Assembly: GCA_035373905.1 (NCBI GenBank) | Contig: DAOSOK010000007.1 | Coordinates: forward strand, 101,164 to 165,163 | Source: Candidatus Ozemobacteraceae bacterium | GTDB lineage: Bacteria; Muiribacteriota; Ozemobacteria; Ozemobacterales; Ozemobacteraceae | Length of the DNA stretch: 64,000 bases | Direction of reading: 5' to 3' | In this document: positions 8,860 to 17,629 of the stretch, one piece after another | Layout: each line of letters opens with the position of its first letter | Numbering within the stretch: position 1 is the stretch's first letter | Translations under genes and position numbers: made by a program | The notes under the pieces: model-generated | Databases searched by the model: none | Told to the model about the DNA's origin: nothing | Seen by the model: only the letters and a program-made list of their open reading frames with translations

Positions 8860-8976
8860 CATCGAGACGGGATGAGTGTCGTGTTACGTTTGCGATGAGC
8901 AGTATCCTCCGCGACATATCGGAGAAACGTCATCCGACCGTGCGGCGACACCACATATCGTAAAAGATATATTCCG

Positions 8977-11361
8977 TTACCGGGCCGGCGTCTCGGGCTG
9001 GATGAAAACGCCGGGCTCGCGCGGTTCGTTCTGCTCTTCCTCGTCGTCGCCGACGGCCTCGGCGTTGGCCAAATCGTCGTCGCCATCTTCCTCGTCATCC
9101 GCGACATACCCAGGAGCGACGCCGACCATCGGCGGCTGGACGTTCCCCGTTCGGGCGGGCACGTCGGGCTTCCGGTAGTCGGCCTGGAAAAAGTCCGGAT
9201 CGGGAGCGAAGTTCTGAGAGACCGTATCGGCGGTGAGGCCCGACGCGAACTCCACGCCTTCCTCGTTATCGATCGCGAACGTGCCGCCGCCGGAGTGGAT
9301 GTGGCACTCGTTTTTCGGCACGGCCTCGATGGGATACACCTGGCCGTTGACGACTTCCTTCGGACAACCGGGCGAAGCCGGCTTTCCGCTCGTCATACAG
9401 ATTTTCAGGCGAACGCCGCCGTCGGGGACGGGGAAATCGCTTTTCGGATAATCCTTGAGAACCTTTACCATGAAATCGTGCCAGACCGGGGCCGCCACCG
9501 TGCCGCCGGCCTTCTTGGCGCCGAGCGTCTTGGGCATGTCGTATCCGAACTGGACGATCGTCACGAGTTCAGGCGTGAACCCGTTGAACCAGGCGTCGAC
9601 GTAATCGTTCGTGGTGCCGGTCTTCCCGGCAACGGCATGGCCGGGAACCATGGCGCGCTTTCCCGTTCCCTTCTCGACGGCCGAGCGGAGCATATCGACG
9701 AGCATGGCGGCATGAACGGCCTTCATTACCTCGCGGGCATGCGGCAGGGACTCTTCCAGGATGTTGCCGTCGCGGTCCTCGACCTTTGTGATGGCGACCG
9801 GCGTCGTGTAGATTCCCTGGTTTGCAAAGACGGCGTATGCGGAGGCCATTTCCAGGGGGGTGAATTGGCCCGATCCGAGGGCGAGCGAGAGGTTCGGTTC
9901 CATCGGCGAGCTGACGCCGAGTTTCCGGGCGAACCGGATGACTTTCGCCGCCGTCAGCTTGTCGAGCACGCGCACCGCAGGCACGTTGAAACTGTTCGTG
10001 ACGGCCTTGATCAGGGTGACCGGACCGTGGAACTTGAGATCGTAGTTTTTCGGTGCCCAGACCTTGTGCGTCCAGGGGTTGGTATAACTGATCGGCTCGT
10101 CCACGATGATGTCGCCGGGAAGGGCCCCGTTTTCGAGAGCGCAACCGTAGACGAAGGGCTTGAACGACGAACCGGGCTGGCGCAGGGCCTGAGAGACGCG
10201 ATTGAACTGCGAGCGTTCGAAACTGCGGCCGCCGTACATGGCCTTGATGTGGCCGGTCCTGACGTCGATGCAGACCAGAGACCCGTTCATACCCGGGTCT
10301 TTCTCGATCGGCCGGGATTTCATGATTTCGGCGTTATCCATGGCTTCTTCGGCATATCGCTGATAATCGATATCGACGGTGGTATAGACCTTCAGACCAC
10401 CGTTATAGACCAAATTCGCGCCGTATTTTTCCAGGAGTTTGTCGCGCACGTAGGTGACGAAATACGGCGCGAGCATCGTCTCGGTCTTTTCTTTGGCGAG
10501 AACGAGCTGAAGTTTCTTCGCCTCTTCGTATTCGCCCGGGGAAATGAAGCCGAGCTCGACCATCTTCGCGAGGACGAGCTCGCGGCGCTGACGGTTGTTC
10601 TCGGGATATTTGAACGGGGAAAACGCGACCGGGCTTTTCGGAATGCCGGCGAGCGCGGCGCATTCGAGCAGGTTCAGGTCCTTCGGATCCTTGTTGAAAT
10701 AAATCCGGGAGGCGGCATCGAGGCCGTAGGCCCCGTGTCCGAAGTAGATCTCGTTGAGATACAGCGTCAGGATCTCTTCCTTGGAGTATTTACGCTCGAG
10801 CTGGAACGCCATCATCGCCTCGATGAGTTTGCGTTTCAGCGTCTTCTCGCTTGTGAGGAACGCGTTCTTCACCAACTGCTGGGTGAGCGTGGAAGCGCCC
10901 TGCACGACTTTTCCCGCCTGCACGTTTTTCGCCATTGCGCGCATGATGCCGACGACGTCGATGCCGTAATGCTGATAGAAGCGTTCGTCTTCGATCGCGA
11001 TGACGGCATGGCGCATCTTGTCGGGAATCTCGTTCGCCGCGAGTATGCGCGTGCGGTTCTCTTCGGCATGGAGCGACGCCAGGGGGCGGCCCTTGCAGTC
11101 GAACAACTGGGTGGTCAGGTTCGGCCGGTAGGAGCGGTCAGAGACGATGGGGATCTGTTCGGAAAATCCCTTGACGATTCCGATGATGGCGCCCGTCACG
11201 ACGATGATCGCGATGACGGTCAGGGCGAATCCGAGTTTGAAGAGAAACCAGAGCCACCCGATGATCCACTGGGTTACGGACAGGGACTCTTCTTCGTCGT
11301 CGTTCTCGACGTCGTCGATGTTTTGCGTTTCGAGAGGCTCTTGCTCATGCGGTCTGATCAT
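8977..11361 (-). CDS. mrcA: Penicillin-binding protein 1A (bifunctional)
   Basis: 794 residues. I place the start at 11361 (GGGAG 8 bases upstream); a longer frame to 11406 lacks that support. An acidic cytosolic segment precedes one membrane helix (about 35-63). The GT51 glycosyltransferase domain follows, with the catalytic Glu in AIEDERFYQHYG (Glu124) and GASTLTQQLVKN. The transpeptidase domain has SxxK at Ser398 (PGSSFKP), SxN in TNSFNVPA and KTGT near 578. It polymerises and cross-links peptidoglycan. The C-terminal tail is acidic and Glu/Pro-rich. The transpeptidase active site looks complete, so it should be beta-lactam sensitive unless altered structurally. Symbol given by family, not proven orthology. 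Confidence 0.93.
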   Translation of the reverse strand: MIRPHEQEPLETQNIDDVENDDEEESLSVTQWIIGWLWFLFKLGFALTVIAIIVVTGAIIGIVKGFSEQIPIVSDRSYRPNLTTQLFDCKGRPLASLHAEENRTRILAANEIPDKMRHAVIAIEDERFYQHYGIDVVGIMRAMAKNVQAGKVVQGASTLTQQLVKNAFLTSEKTLKRKLIEAMMAFQLERKYSKEEILTLYLNEIYFGHGAYGLDAASRIYFNKDPKDLNLLECAALAGIPKSPVAFSPFKYPENNRQRRELVLAKMVELGFISPGEYEEAKKLQLVLAKEKTETMLAPYFVTYVRDKLLEKYGANLVYNGGLKVYTTVDIDYQRYAEEAMDNAEIMKSRPIEKDPGMNGSLVCIDVRTGHIKAMYGGRSFERSQFNRVSQALRQPGSSFKPFVYGCALENGALPGDIIVDEPISYTNPWTHKVWAPKNYDLKFHGPVTLIKAVTNSFNVPAVRVLDKLTAAKVIRFARKLGVSSPMEPNLSLALGSGQFTPLEMASAYAVFANQGIYTTPVAITKVEDRDGNILEESLPHAREVMKAVHAAMLVDMLRSAVEKGTGKRAMVPGHAVAGKTGTTNDYVDAWFNGFTPELVTIVQFGYDMPKTLGAKKAGGTVAAPVWHDFMVKVLKDYPKSDFPVPDGGVRLKICMTSGKPASPGCPKEVVNGQVYPIEAVPKNECHIHSGGGTFAIDNEEGVEFASGLTADTVSQNFAPDPDFFQADYRKPDVPARTGNVQPPMVGVAPGYVADDEEDGDDDLANAEAVGDDEEEQNEPREPGVFIQPETPAR

Positions 11362-11484
11362 AAAATGCTCCCACAATACGTGAAAACGGCAGAGTACTAT
11401 ACTCACATCGGCAGATTCAAGGCCTGCGGTAAGAACAAACCTTTTCTTCCCTCTGAATGTGTCGTTCGAACATACATTCCACGA

Positions 11485-11549
11485 ACTCCCTGAGCTTGTC
11501 GATGGACGAGAGCCTCTCGGGTTTCGACAGGCTCGAGATTGCGAAACGG
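11485..11549. repeat. Dispersed palindromic repeat, copy 3 (diverged)
   Basis: CCTGAGCTTGTCGATGGACG, spacer, TTTCGACAGGCTCGAGA. Same architecture as the copies near 8.7 kb with several changes. It lies between the divergent PBP1A and folC genes. Confidence 0.65.
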
Positions 11550-11678
11550 GGCCTCGGCATGATGGAATTCACCGACTCTCGGAGAAGCCCCCGGGTTCCG
11601 AGCTTTTCCCGGTGCCTCGTTTCTGCTATAGTGGCGGCGCCTCGGACGAGGCATATTTTGTTGTCGGAAAGAACGCAC

Positions 11679-12962
11679 ATGGACTTCACGAGCGCGATCG
11701 AGTGGCTTAGCAGCCGCGATCTCATCACGGGCCCCTTCGGGCTTCACCGCATGGAGTTCCTGGCCGAGCGACTCGGCAACCCCCAGCATGACGTGCCCTG
11801 CGTCGTCATCGGCGGCACGAACGGGAAAGGATCGGTCACGGTCCTTCTCGAGTCGATGGTTGCTTCGGGAAACGTCTACCAGACAGGCGCAACCGTTTCG
11901 CCCCATCTCGTCTCGCTAACCGAACGCATTCGCATCCAGACGGGCCACCTACCCGAGGCGGAATGGGCCCGCGGCGTCGAAGCCCTTCTGGATATCGTGA
12001 AACTGATGGAACGCGAGCCCTCGATCGGAGCCCCGAGCTTTTTCGAGATCATCACGGCCCTGGCCCTGTGGTCGTTCCGCGAAACGGACCGCGATCTCGC
12101 GTTCGTCGAAGTCGGCCTCGGGGGCAGGCTCGACGCCACGAACATCATTCACCCCGAGGTATCCGTCATCACCAACATCGGAACGGATCATCAGGAGCTT
12201 CTCGGCAGCGATCGTCCCTCGATCGCCCGAGAAAAGCTCGGCATCGTTCGCCCCAAGGTGCCCCTGATCACCGGTGAATCCGACCCGGAAATCCTCCGGC
12301 TGTTCGGCGATGTCTGCCGCGAAAAGAAGATTCCGTTGCATCCGGTCGGAAACTCCCGGGGCTTCAGACTCCTCGAAAGCACACCGACGGGGCACCGGCT
12401 GATCCTCGACGGCCGCGATGCGGAAACCTTCCTGCCGCTCCCCGGCGAGCACCAGCTGAAGAATCTCGCGATCGCCCTCGAAGTGATCGCCTGTCTCCGG
12501 AAGCACGGGTTCGACCTTCCGCCCGATGATATAGCAGGAGGTGTAGAATCTGTTTGCTGGCCGGGGCGACTGCAGTGGATCGACGGCGCGCCCCCCGTCC
12601 TGCTCGACGGTGCGCACAACGAGGAAGGACTCTCCTCGCTCACGGCATATCTCGACGCGTTTCCCCCGAAGCGGCCGCTCCACGTCGTTTTCGGCGCCCT
12701 GCAGAAGAAACCGGTTTCGCGCATGGCGGCCGAATTGGCGAAACGCGCCGACTCGCTGGCGTTCGTCGCGCCGTCGACCCCGCGAGCCCTTTCCCCGGAA
12801 GATTTCCGGGCGCTGGTTCTTCCGTCGGACCCCCGCTGGGTACTGCACGAAACGCTCGATGCCGCCCTCAACGCCGGCGCCGCGTCCGGCACGATCCTCG
12901 TGACGGGGTCGCTGTATCTCGTCGCCGACTATCTCAGGACCCACCCGCATGACCACGTTTGA
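11679..12962 (+). CDS. folC: Folylpolyglutamate/dihydrofolate synthase
   Basis: 427 residues from ATG 11679; upstream in-frame codons run through a repeat and are unlikely to be translated. A Mur-ligase-type enzyme that adds glutamate to folates (and to dihydropteroate if bifunctional). The P-loop GGTNGKGS lies near residue 46; FVEVGLGGRLDATN, NIGTDHQELLG and LLDGAHNEEG are further family motifs. A weak promoter (TTTTCC, 17 bases, TATAGT at 11627-11632) precedes it. Its 3' end overlaps the NamZ-like gene by 14 bases, so the two are translationally linked. An ATA-rich codon patch lies at 12528-12550. Confidence 0.92.
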   Translation: MDFTSAIEWLSSRDLITGPFGLHRMEFLAERLGNPQHDVPCVVIGGTNGKGSVTVLLESMVASGNVYQTGATVSPHLVSLTERIRIQTGHLPEAEWARGVEALLDIVKLMEREPSIGAPSFFEIITALALWSFRETDRDLAFVEVGLGGRLDATNIIHPEVSVITNIGTDHQELLGSDRPSIAREKLGIVRPKVPLITGESDPEILRLFGDVCREKKIPLHPVGNSRGFRLLESTPTGHRLILDGRDAETFLPLPGEHQLKNLAIALEVIACLRKHGFDLPPDDIAGGVESVCWPGRLQWIDGAPPVLLDGAHNEEGLSSLTAYLDAFPPKRPLHVVFGALQKKPVSRMAAELAKRADSLAFVAPSTPRALSPEDFRALVLPSDPRWVLHETLDAALNAGAASGTILVTGSLYLVADYLRTHPHDHV

Positions 12963-14109
12963 CTACGGGCTCGAAGCGTTTCTCTCGGCGACCGACGTCG
13001 GCGGGCGTCTCGGCCTCGTCACCAACGCGACGGCTCTCGACCGGCGCGGCGTCCACCTCGTCGACCGGCTCGCCGATCACCCCCGCCTCAAGCTGACAGC
13101 CATCTTCACCCCCGAGCACGGTTTCGGGGCGGATGCGCCGGACGGCGAAGCCGTGGCGAGCTCGACGCACCAGAGGTATCGCGTTCCCATCCACAGCCTC
13201 TACGGTCCCCGAAAAACGCCGTCGGCGGAGGAATTGAACGGCATTGACCTGCTGGCTTACGATATCCAGGACGTCGGTGTGCGCTTCTACACGTATATCT
13301 CGACCTTGAGAAACACGATGGAAGCCGCGGCGGAGCGCGAAATCCCCTTTCACGTCCTCGACCGTCCCGACCTGCTGGGCGGCATCGACGTCGAGGGGCC
13401 GATGCTTCAGGCCGGCTTCGAATCCTTCGTCGGACACCTTCCGATCCCGCTCCGATACGGACTCACGCCGGGCGAGCTGGCCCGCTGGTGGAATTCCCGT
13501 CTCGAACGTGCGGCGGCCCTCACCGTCTGGCAGTGCCAAGGCTATCGGCGCGGAACCGCCTTCGAGCAGCTTGGCGTTCCCTGGGTGAAACTCTCGCCGA
13601 GCATGCGTTCGACCGCCACCGCCAGGTTCTACCCGGGCACGTGCCTGTATGAAGGCACGAACCTCTCCGAAGGCCGGGGCTCCGAGGCGCCGTTCCAGAT
13701 TCTCGGCGCGCCGTGGGCCGACCCCGATGCCTGGATCGAAGCTCTCGCGCCGCTCCTGCCGGCTGACGTACGCGTCTCGCCGGTCACGTTCAGGCCGACC
13801 TTTTCGAAGTTCGAGGGCGAGGCATGCCGGGGCATCCGCTTGGACACCGGCTCGCCGCTCCTGCACGATGCGTTCGGAATCGGTATCATGACCCTGTCGG
13901 CCTTCATGCGATCGCATCCCGGACGTATCGAGTTCACGACACGACCCAGCCTCCCGCACCCGTTTTTCGACCACCTCGCCGGCAATTCCTGGGTCAGGGA
14001 AGCGCTGCTGGCCGGGGCTCCCCCGTCCGAGATCGTCGCCCGTGCGAACGCCGAACATCAGGCGTTCGCGGCCGAGAGGCAGTCGTTCTGGTTGTATTCC
14101 GGCTCATGA
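12949..14109 (+). CDS. NamZ-like exo-beta-N-acetylmuramidase (DUF1343)
   Basis: 386 residues starting inside the folC tail. It matches the DUF1343 family, whose characterised members (NamZ) release N-acetylmuramic acid from the ends of peptidoglycan fragments. Visible marks: GLVTNATALDR, IFTPEHGFGADAPDGE, SLYGPRKTP, LAYDIQDVGVRFYTYISTL, DRPDLLGG, and FYPGTCLYEGTNLSEGRG. No signal peptide is seen at this start, so the enzyme appears cytosolic, unlike some secreted relatives. The role here is probably cell-wall recycling together with the wall enzymes around it. Confidence 0.88.
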   Translation: MTTFDYGLEAFLSATDVGGRLGLVTNATALDRRGVHLVDRLADHPRLKLTAIFTPEHGFGADAPDGEAVASSTHQRYRVPIHSLYGPRKTPSAEELNGIDLLAYDIQDVGVRFYTYISTLRNTMEAAAEREIPFHVLDRPDLLGGIDVEGPMLQAGFESFVGHLPIPLRYGLTPGELARWWNSRLERAAALTVWQCQGYRRGTAFEQLGVPWVKLSPSMRSTATARFYPGTCLYEGTNLSEGRGSEAPFQILGAPWADPDAWIEALAPLLPADVRVSPVTFRPTFSKFEGEACRGIRLDTGSPLLHDAFGIGIMTLSAFMRSHPGRIEFTTRPSLPHPFFDHLAGNSWVREALLAGAPPSEIVARANAEHQAFAAERQSFWLYSGS

Positions 14110-14202
14110 TGCGTAGCGGCGACAGACGATGCGTCCCGTACGCTGGGCGACGAGTATTACGTGCAATATCTAGTGTTTCCGCTTCGACATGACACCCCCG
14201 TT

Positions 14203-14260
14203 CGCCCCGAGCCTGTGGACGGGTGAGAGCATTCGCGCTTCGACAGGTTCAGCACAAGCG
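14203..14260. repeat. Dispersed palindromic repeat, copy 4 (diverged)
   Basis: CGCCCCGAGCCTGTGGACGG, spacer, GCTTCGACAGGTTCAGC. Lies directly 3' of the NamZ-like gene. Confidence 0.65.
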
Positions 14261-14269
14261 CGACGTGAA

Positions 14270-14307
14270 ACAATACTCCCCGGTCCGCGCGGATCGGGGA
14301 GTATTGT
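14270..14307. terminator. Bidirectional terminator between NamZ-like and propeller genes
   Basis: Perfect 13-bp stem ACAATACTCCCCG (14270-14282) with CGGGGAGTATTGT (14295-14307). AT-rich sequence follows on the plus strand, and TTGTTTC on the minus strand, so it can serve both converging operons. A second small palindrome, TATTGTATTATACAATA, follows at 14302-14318. Confidence 0.7.
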
Positions 14308-14323
14308 ATTATACAATATTATA

Positions 14324-15217
14324 TCAACCCTGAGGAACCTCGAAGGCGATCCTGTTCAGGACGAGGCCGTTGCCGTCGCGTTCGAGCACGAGAAGGGCCC
14401 CGCCGGCGTCCCAGGCGAGATCGCGCGGGCAGACGGGGGCGGAAACCGGCAGTTTCCAGAGCATCCTTCCGTTCTGGCCGATGAGGGCAACTTCGCGGGA
14501 TGCCCCGACGTAGTAGGAGACGAGCAGTTCGCCCTCGGGCCCGGTCGGTCCGAACGAGATCCCGGTCGGGTCGAACTCGGCGGAGAATTTGAAGATCTTC
14601 TTCATCTGATTGCCGAACCCGTCGATGAGCGTCGCTTCCCAGGCACGAAGGCCGGGCCGGGTCATGCTCCACAGAAAGCCGTCCCGCAGCGGCATGGAGA
14701 GATAGTTGCCTGGTATGACGACGGAGTCGGTCGCCCGGGGAGCGAGATAGAAAGAGCTCTTGCCGCCCGACAGAAACCCCTCGCCGTTCGCGATGTCGAT
14801 TCTGACGGCGGCGAAGGGGCCGGCGGGCCAGTCGGCCGGCTTCGCTCCGATCAGCGTTCCGTCGGATAGCAGCGCAACGACCTTGTCGCCGCTCAGGGCG
14901 AAATCGAGCACGGTTTTTCCGGCGGTTTCGAGAGGCGTTGCGGGCGTTGTTTTTCCGGTGAGGAGGTCGGTCCTGGATTCGCGGCCGTCCCTGTACACCA
15001 GGATGGCCGTTTTCGCACAGGTCCTGATGCCTACGAGAGCCCCTGAATCGACGCCGGGAAGCGTCGCCACGGTCTCCTTTCTGATTTTCAGGGCGGCCCA
15101 GGGATCGACGGTCTGCGCCTTCGCCGGAGATTTCGGCGCCTCGGGAGCCGCCGCAACCGGGAAGGTCGCACAGGCGAGCGCGATTGCGAGGAACACTGCT
15201 TCGGCGGTTCGTTTCAC
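14324..15217 (-). CDS. Secreted protein, probable beta-propeller, unknown function
   Basis: 297 residues from a GTG start that overlaps the upstream stop (GTGA). The N-terminus is a Sec signal peptide (MKRTAEAVFLAIALACATFPVAAA). The rest is a series of short beta-rich segments with repeated LLSDGTLIG/LVYRDGRE/LVLERDGNG-like turns, as in propellers. No catalytic motif is seen. It is coupled to the next gene upstream, which has a similar layout, and the pair may arise from duplication or form one envelope complex. The last gene before the terminator at 14270-14307. Confidence 0.7.
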   Translation of the reverse strand: MKRTAEAVFLAIALACATFPVAAAPEAPKSPAKAQTVDPWAALKIRKETVATLPGVDSGALVGIRTCAKTAILVYRDGRESRTDLLTGKTTPATPLETAGKTVLDFALSGDKVVALLSDGTLIGAKPADWPAGPFAAVRIDIANGEGFLSGGKSSFYLAPRATDSVVIPGNYLSMPLRDGFLWSMTRPGLRAWEATLIDGFGNQMKKIFKFSAEFDPTGISFGPTGPEGELLVSYYVGASREVALIGQNGRMLWKLPVSAPVCPRDLAWDAGGALLVLERDGNGLVLNRIAFEVPQG

Positions 15218-16203
15218 TTGTCACCCTCCGCGGTCAGAGACACGATCCTGAAGGCGCCCTTCGGAGCCTTGTCAAGGTCGGCGGCGGCACACCAGAGAAC
15301 GCCGTCTTCCCCGCGCGCGAGATACCGGTTCATGCCCTGGGGCGGCCTGACGGAAAACTTTTTCAGCAGGGCGCCTTCGGGACCGAACGAATACACCGTA
15401 ATCGCGCCTCGGAACCCGCCGGCCGGAATGAACGAAACCGCGATCCCGCCGTCCCGCTCATGCCACCAGAGGCGGGGGTTCTGAAGAGCCGGCAGACCGA
15501 GATGGACGGCCTTTTCGAGCCGGCCGTCGGCTGAGTAACGCTGCCAGACGTAGCCTGCGCCCTCGACATACACGATGGTGGAGAGCCGGTCCTGCGCATC
15601 GACGGCGAAACCCGACCGTTCCCATGGCAGCTCGCGAAGAAGTTTCCCTGCGGGATCGAAAATCGAGATGACGGCCCTGCCGAAATCACCGACGTACAGC
15701 CTTCCGGTCGGGCCGACCTCGAGCTGGTGGATCTGCGTGAACAGGCCTGGTTCCTGACCTCTGCCGCCGACCCGCGCGATTTCCCTGCCGGCCGGAACCG
15801 ACAATTTCCTGACGAACAGGTCAGCGCCGTCAGCCACCCAGGCGGCTTCGACCTTGCCGGCCTGGTTCTTGACGAGGGCGATATCCTCGAGAAGCGTGTC
15901 GGTTCCGACGCCGGGCACCTTCATCGCACCCTTGAGGGCGCCGCCGGCGCCGAGCCAGAGGAGACGGCCGCCGATCGAGTCGGCCAGCCAGAGATCGCCA
16001 TCGTCGAGCCGGAACGCCATGGGTCCAAAGGGAGACGCCTCCTCGATTTTCGGGTTCACCTTGTCGTTGTAATACCCGACCTGGGACGGGCCCGTGCCGT
16101 AGGTGAGTTGCCAACCGGGAGGAGCCCCCCAGGCCGTCACAGCAAGAACTCCGGCGAGAAGAAGCCCGAGTCCCGAGTGGTTCGATGTTCTGTTCCCGTG
16201 CAT
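15214..16203 (-). CDS. Secreted NHL-like beta-propeller protein
   Basis: 329 residues, with GAGG before the ATG. A signal peptide (hydrophobic LGLLLAGVLAVTAWGA) precedes propeller-type repeats that read like NHL blades: LWLADSIGGRLLWLGAGGAL, RVGGRGQEPGLFTQIHQLEV, GRLYVGDFGRAVISIFDPAG and VLWCAAADLDKAP. Such domains bind ligands or proteins in the envelope. It shares a GTGA overlap with the following gene and lies 35 bases downstream of the SH3b hydrolase, so the three form one operon. Confidence 0.75.
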   Translation of the reverse strand: MHGNRTSNHSGLGLLLAGVLAVTAWGAPPGWQLTYGTGPSQVGYYNDKVNPKIEEASPFGPMAFRLDDGDLWLADSIGGRLLWLGAGGALKGAMKVPGVGTDTLLEDIALVKNQAGKVEAAWVADGADLFVRKLSVPAGREIARVGGRGQEPGLFTQIHQLEVGPTGRLYVGDFGRAVISIFDPAGKLLRELPWERSGFAVDAQDRLSTIVYVEGAGYVWQRYSADGRLEKAVHLGLPALQNPRLWWHERDGGIAVSFIPAGGFRGAITVYSFGPEGALLKKFSVRPPQGMNRYLARGEDGVLWCAAADLDKAPKGAFRIVSLTAEGDK

Positions 16204-16238
16204 GTTGTCCTCGATGTTTTCGGAATGTACAGACCGGC

Positions 16239-17489
16239 TCAGCTTTTCCGCATGACCCGGGTGACCGGCCCGATCGACGAAGGTTCGGAGAGGCGCGGCG
16301 TGCGGAGACGGGACGAGTTGTTCATCGCCATGTAGCTGTTGCCTTCCTTCACGATGATGCCGATGTGCGTGTCGGGGTCTTTCACGCCGTCGCCGGTGTA
16401 ATCGTACGTTTTCCAGAGAATGACGTCGCCTTCCTTGTAGGGAGGCGCCGAAACGTCCTTCCAGCCCTCCGCGTGAAGCATGTCGACCGTCGATCGGCAG
16501 TTGAGGGAGACGCTGTCGATCGCGCCGGCGTTCTTGAGGGCCGTGGTGACGACCTTGGCGCAGGCGAGATTGCCATAATCGACGTCGGCGGTCCTGAACC
16601 TGGTGCTGCCGATCAGCTTCCTGGCTTCAGACACGATTCTCTGCTGCAGAGAGCCGGAAGATGCCGTCGTCGGAGGAGCGGAGGTCGAAGGAGAGCCGGG
16701 CCCCCCGGTAACCTCGTTGCGATTCTTCGTGACATAATTGGAATGCACATACCGCGTTTTCCCGTTGTATTCGATCTGGTACCAGTCGTCGACCTTGCCC
16801 GTGACGCGCACGGCGATGCCGTATGGCAGGGTGGTATCGATCGCTCCCCACGGGGCGGTTCGCACGTTCAAACCTATATCTGCCGTTACATATCCGATAA
16901 AGTCGTTCTTCTCGACGTTCGAGGCCGGGGCGGCCGGCTGGTCGGTGTCGATATACTGGCGGGAAACGAAGGCCTCGTTGTCGCCGTATTTGATCTTGTA
17001 CCAATCCTTGGTCGCGCCGAGGATCTCGACGGATTGCTGGTCTTTCAGGGTGCCGATGATGTCGCCGCCCGGGACGCGCCGCACGTTGAGCCCGAGGCGG
17101 GCGTTCACCCATCCGCTTTTCGGAAGGGTCTTTTTCGGCTCGCCGTCGCGGAGCACGTAGGTGGAGTGCACGAACGCGGTCTTTCCGTTGTATTCGATCT
17201 TGTACCAGTCGCCGAGCTGGCCGACGATGGTGACCTTGTCGCCGGGGCCGAGCGATCCGAGGACCTCGCCCCAGGGGCCGGAACGCACGTTCAGCGAAGT
17301 CGAGACATCGATCGTTCCCTTGACGCGCTGGCCTTCCTTGATGACGGGAAGTGCCGGTGCCGTCGCGGCCTGCGCCTCGTCGTCTATCTTGACCTGCTTG
17401 CCGGAGAAGGGGTTCTCGCCTGCCACGACGGGCATCGTGACGGCTGTCATGAGCATCAGAAGTGACAATATGAGGTATCTGGCTTTCAT
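16239..17489 (-). CDS. Secreted triple-SH3b cell-wall hydrolase (NlpC/P60-like)
   Basis: 416 residues. Signal peptide MKARYLILSLLMLMTAVTMP; AGGGGAG lies before the ATG. Three bacterial SH3 domains follow at about residues 50-115, 120-180 and 190-255 (each with LNVR and a WYKIEY/WYQIEY core). A Thr/Ser/Pro linker leads to a C-terminal papain-like domain with a candidate nucleophile Cys310 (GNLACAKVV) and His375 (DTHIGI). This layout is typical of gamma-D-glutamyl endopeptidases that cut peptidoglycan stem peptides, the SH3b domains binding the wall. The exact clan (NlpC/P60 or CHAP-like) is not settled by motifs alone. Confidence 0.82.
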   Translation of the reverse strand: MKARYLILSLLMLMTAVTMPVVAGENPFSGKQVKIDDEAQAATAPALPVIKEGQRVKGTIDVSTSLNVRSGPWGEVLGSLGPGDKVTIVGQLGDWYKIEYNGKTAFVHSTYVLRDGEPKKTLPKSGWVNARLGLNVRRVPGGDIIGTLKDQQSVEILGATKDWYKIKYGDNEAFVSRQYIDTDQPAAPASNVEKNDFIGYVTADIGLNVRTAPWGAIDTTLPYGIAVRVTGKVDDWYQIEYNGKTRYVHSNYVTKNRNEVTGGPGSPSTSAPPTTASSGSLQQRIVSEARKLIGSTRFRTADVDYGNLACAKVVTTALKNAGAIDSVSLNCRSTVDMLHAEGWKDVSAPPYKEGDVILWKTYDYTGDGVKDPDTHIGIIVKEGNSYMAMNNSSRLRTPRLSEPSSIGPVTRVMRKS

Positions 17490-17564
17490 ACGCGATTCTC
17501 CCCTGACGAGTTATGTCTATTCTACCCCAACTCCCGCAAAAAAGTTTCACCCTTCGAAATAAAG

Positions 17565-17593
17565 TTGCGGCTCACGGGGCCCTTCTCTTATAC
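17565..17593 (+). promoter_or_regulatory. Sigma70-type promoter for the CNB-CpaE gene
   Basis: TTGCGG (17565-17570), 17-base spacer, TTATAC (17588-17593); 37 bases before the ATG. Confidence 0.55.
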
Positions 17594-17629
17594 TTCCGCA
17601 TGTGAAATTCACGAGAGGATGTACGCACG

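Larger units (their letters stand above)
8510..8976. other. Intergenic region with two palindromic repeats
   Basis: About 470 bases between convergent genes. It contains two copies of the dispersed palindromic repeat (listed separately). I see no convincing gene; short open frames here simply run through the repeats. Confidence 0.7.

Noticed and set aside
9295..11493. A plus-strand frame of about 730 codons opposite PBP1A
   Set aside because: Antisense shadow; PBP1A motifs on the minus strand are complete.
14302..14318. Operator-like palindrome TATTGTATTATACAATA
   Set aside because: It lies between 3' ends of converging genes and merges with the terminator stem, so a regulatory role is unlikely.
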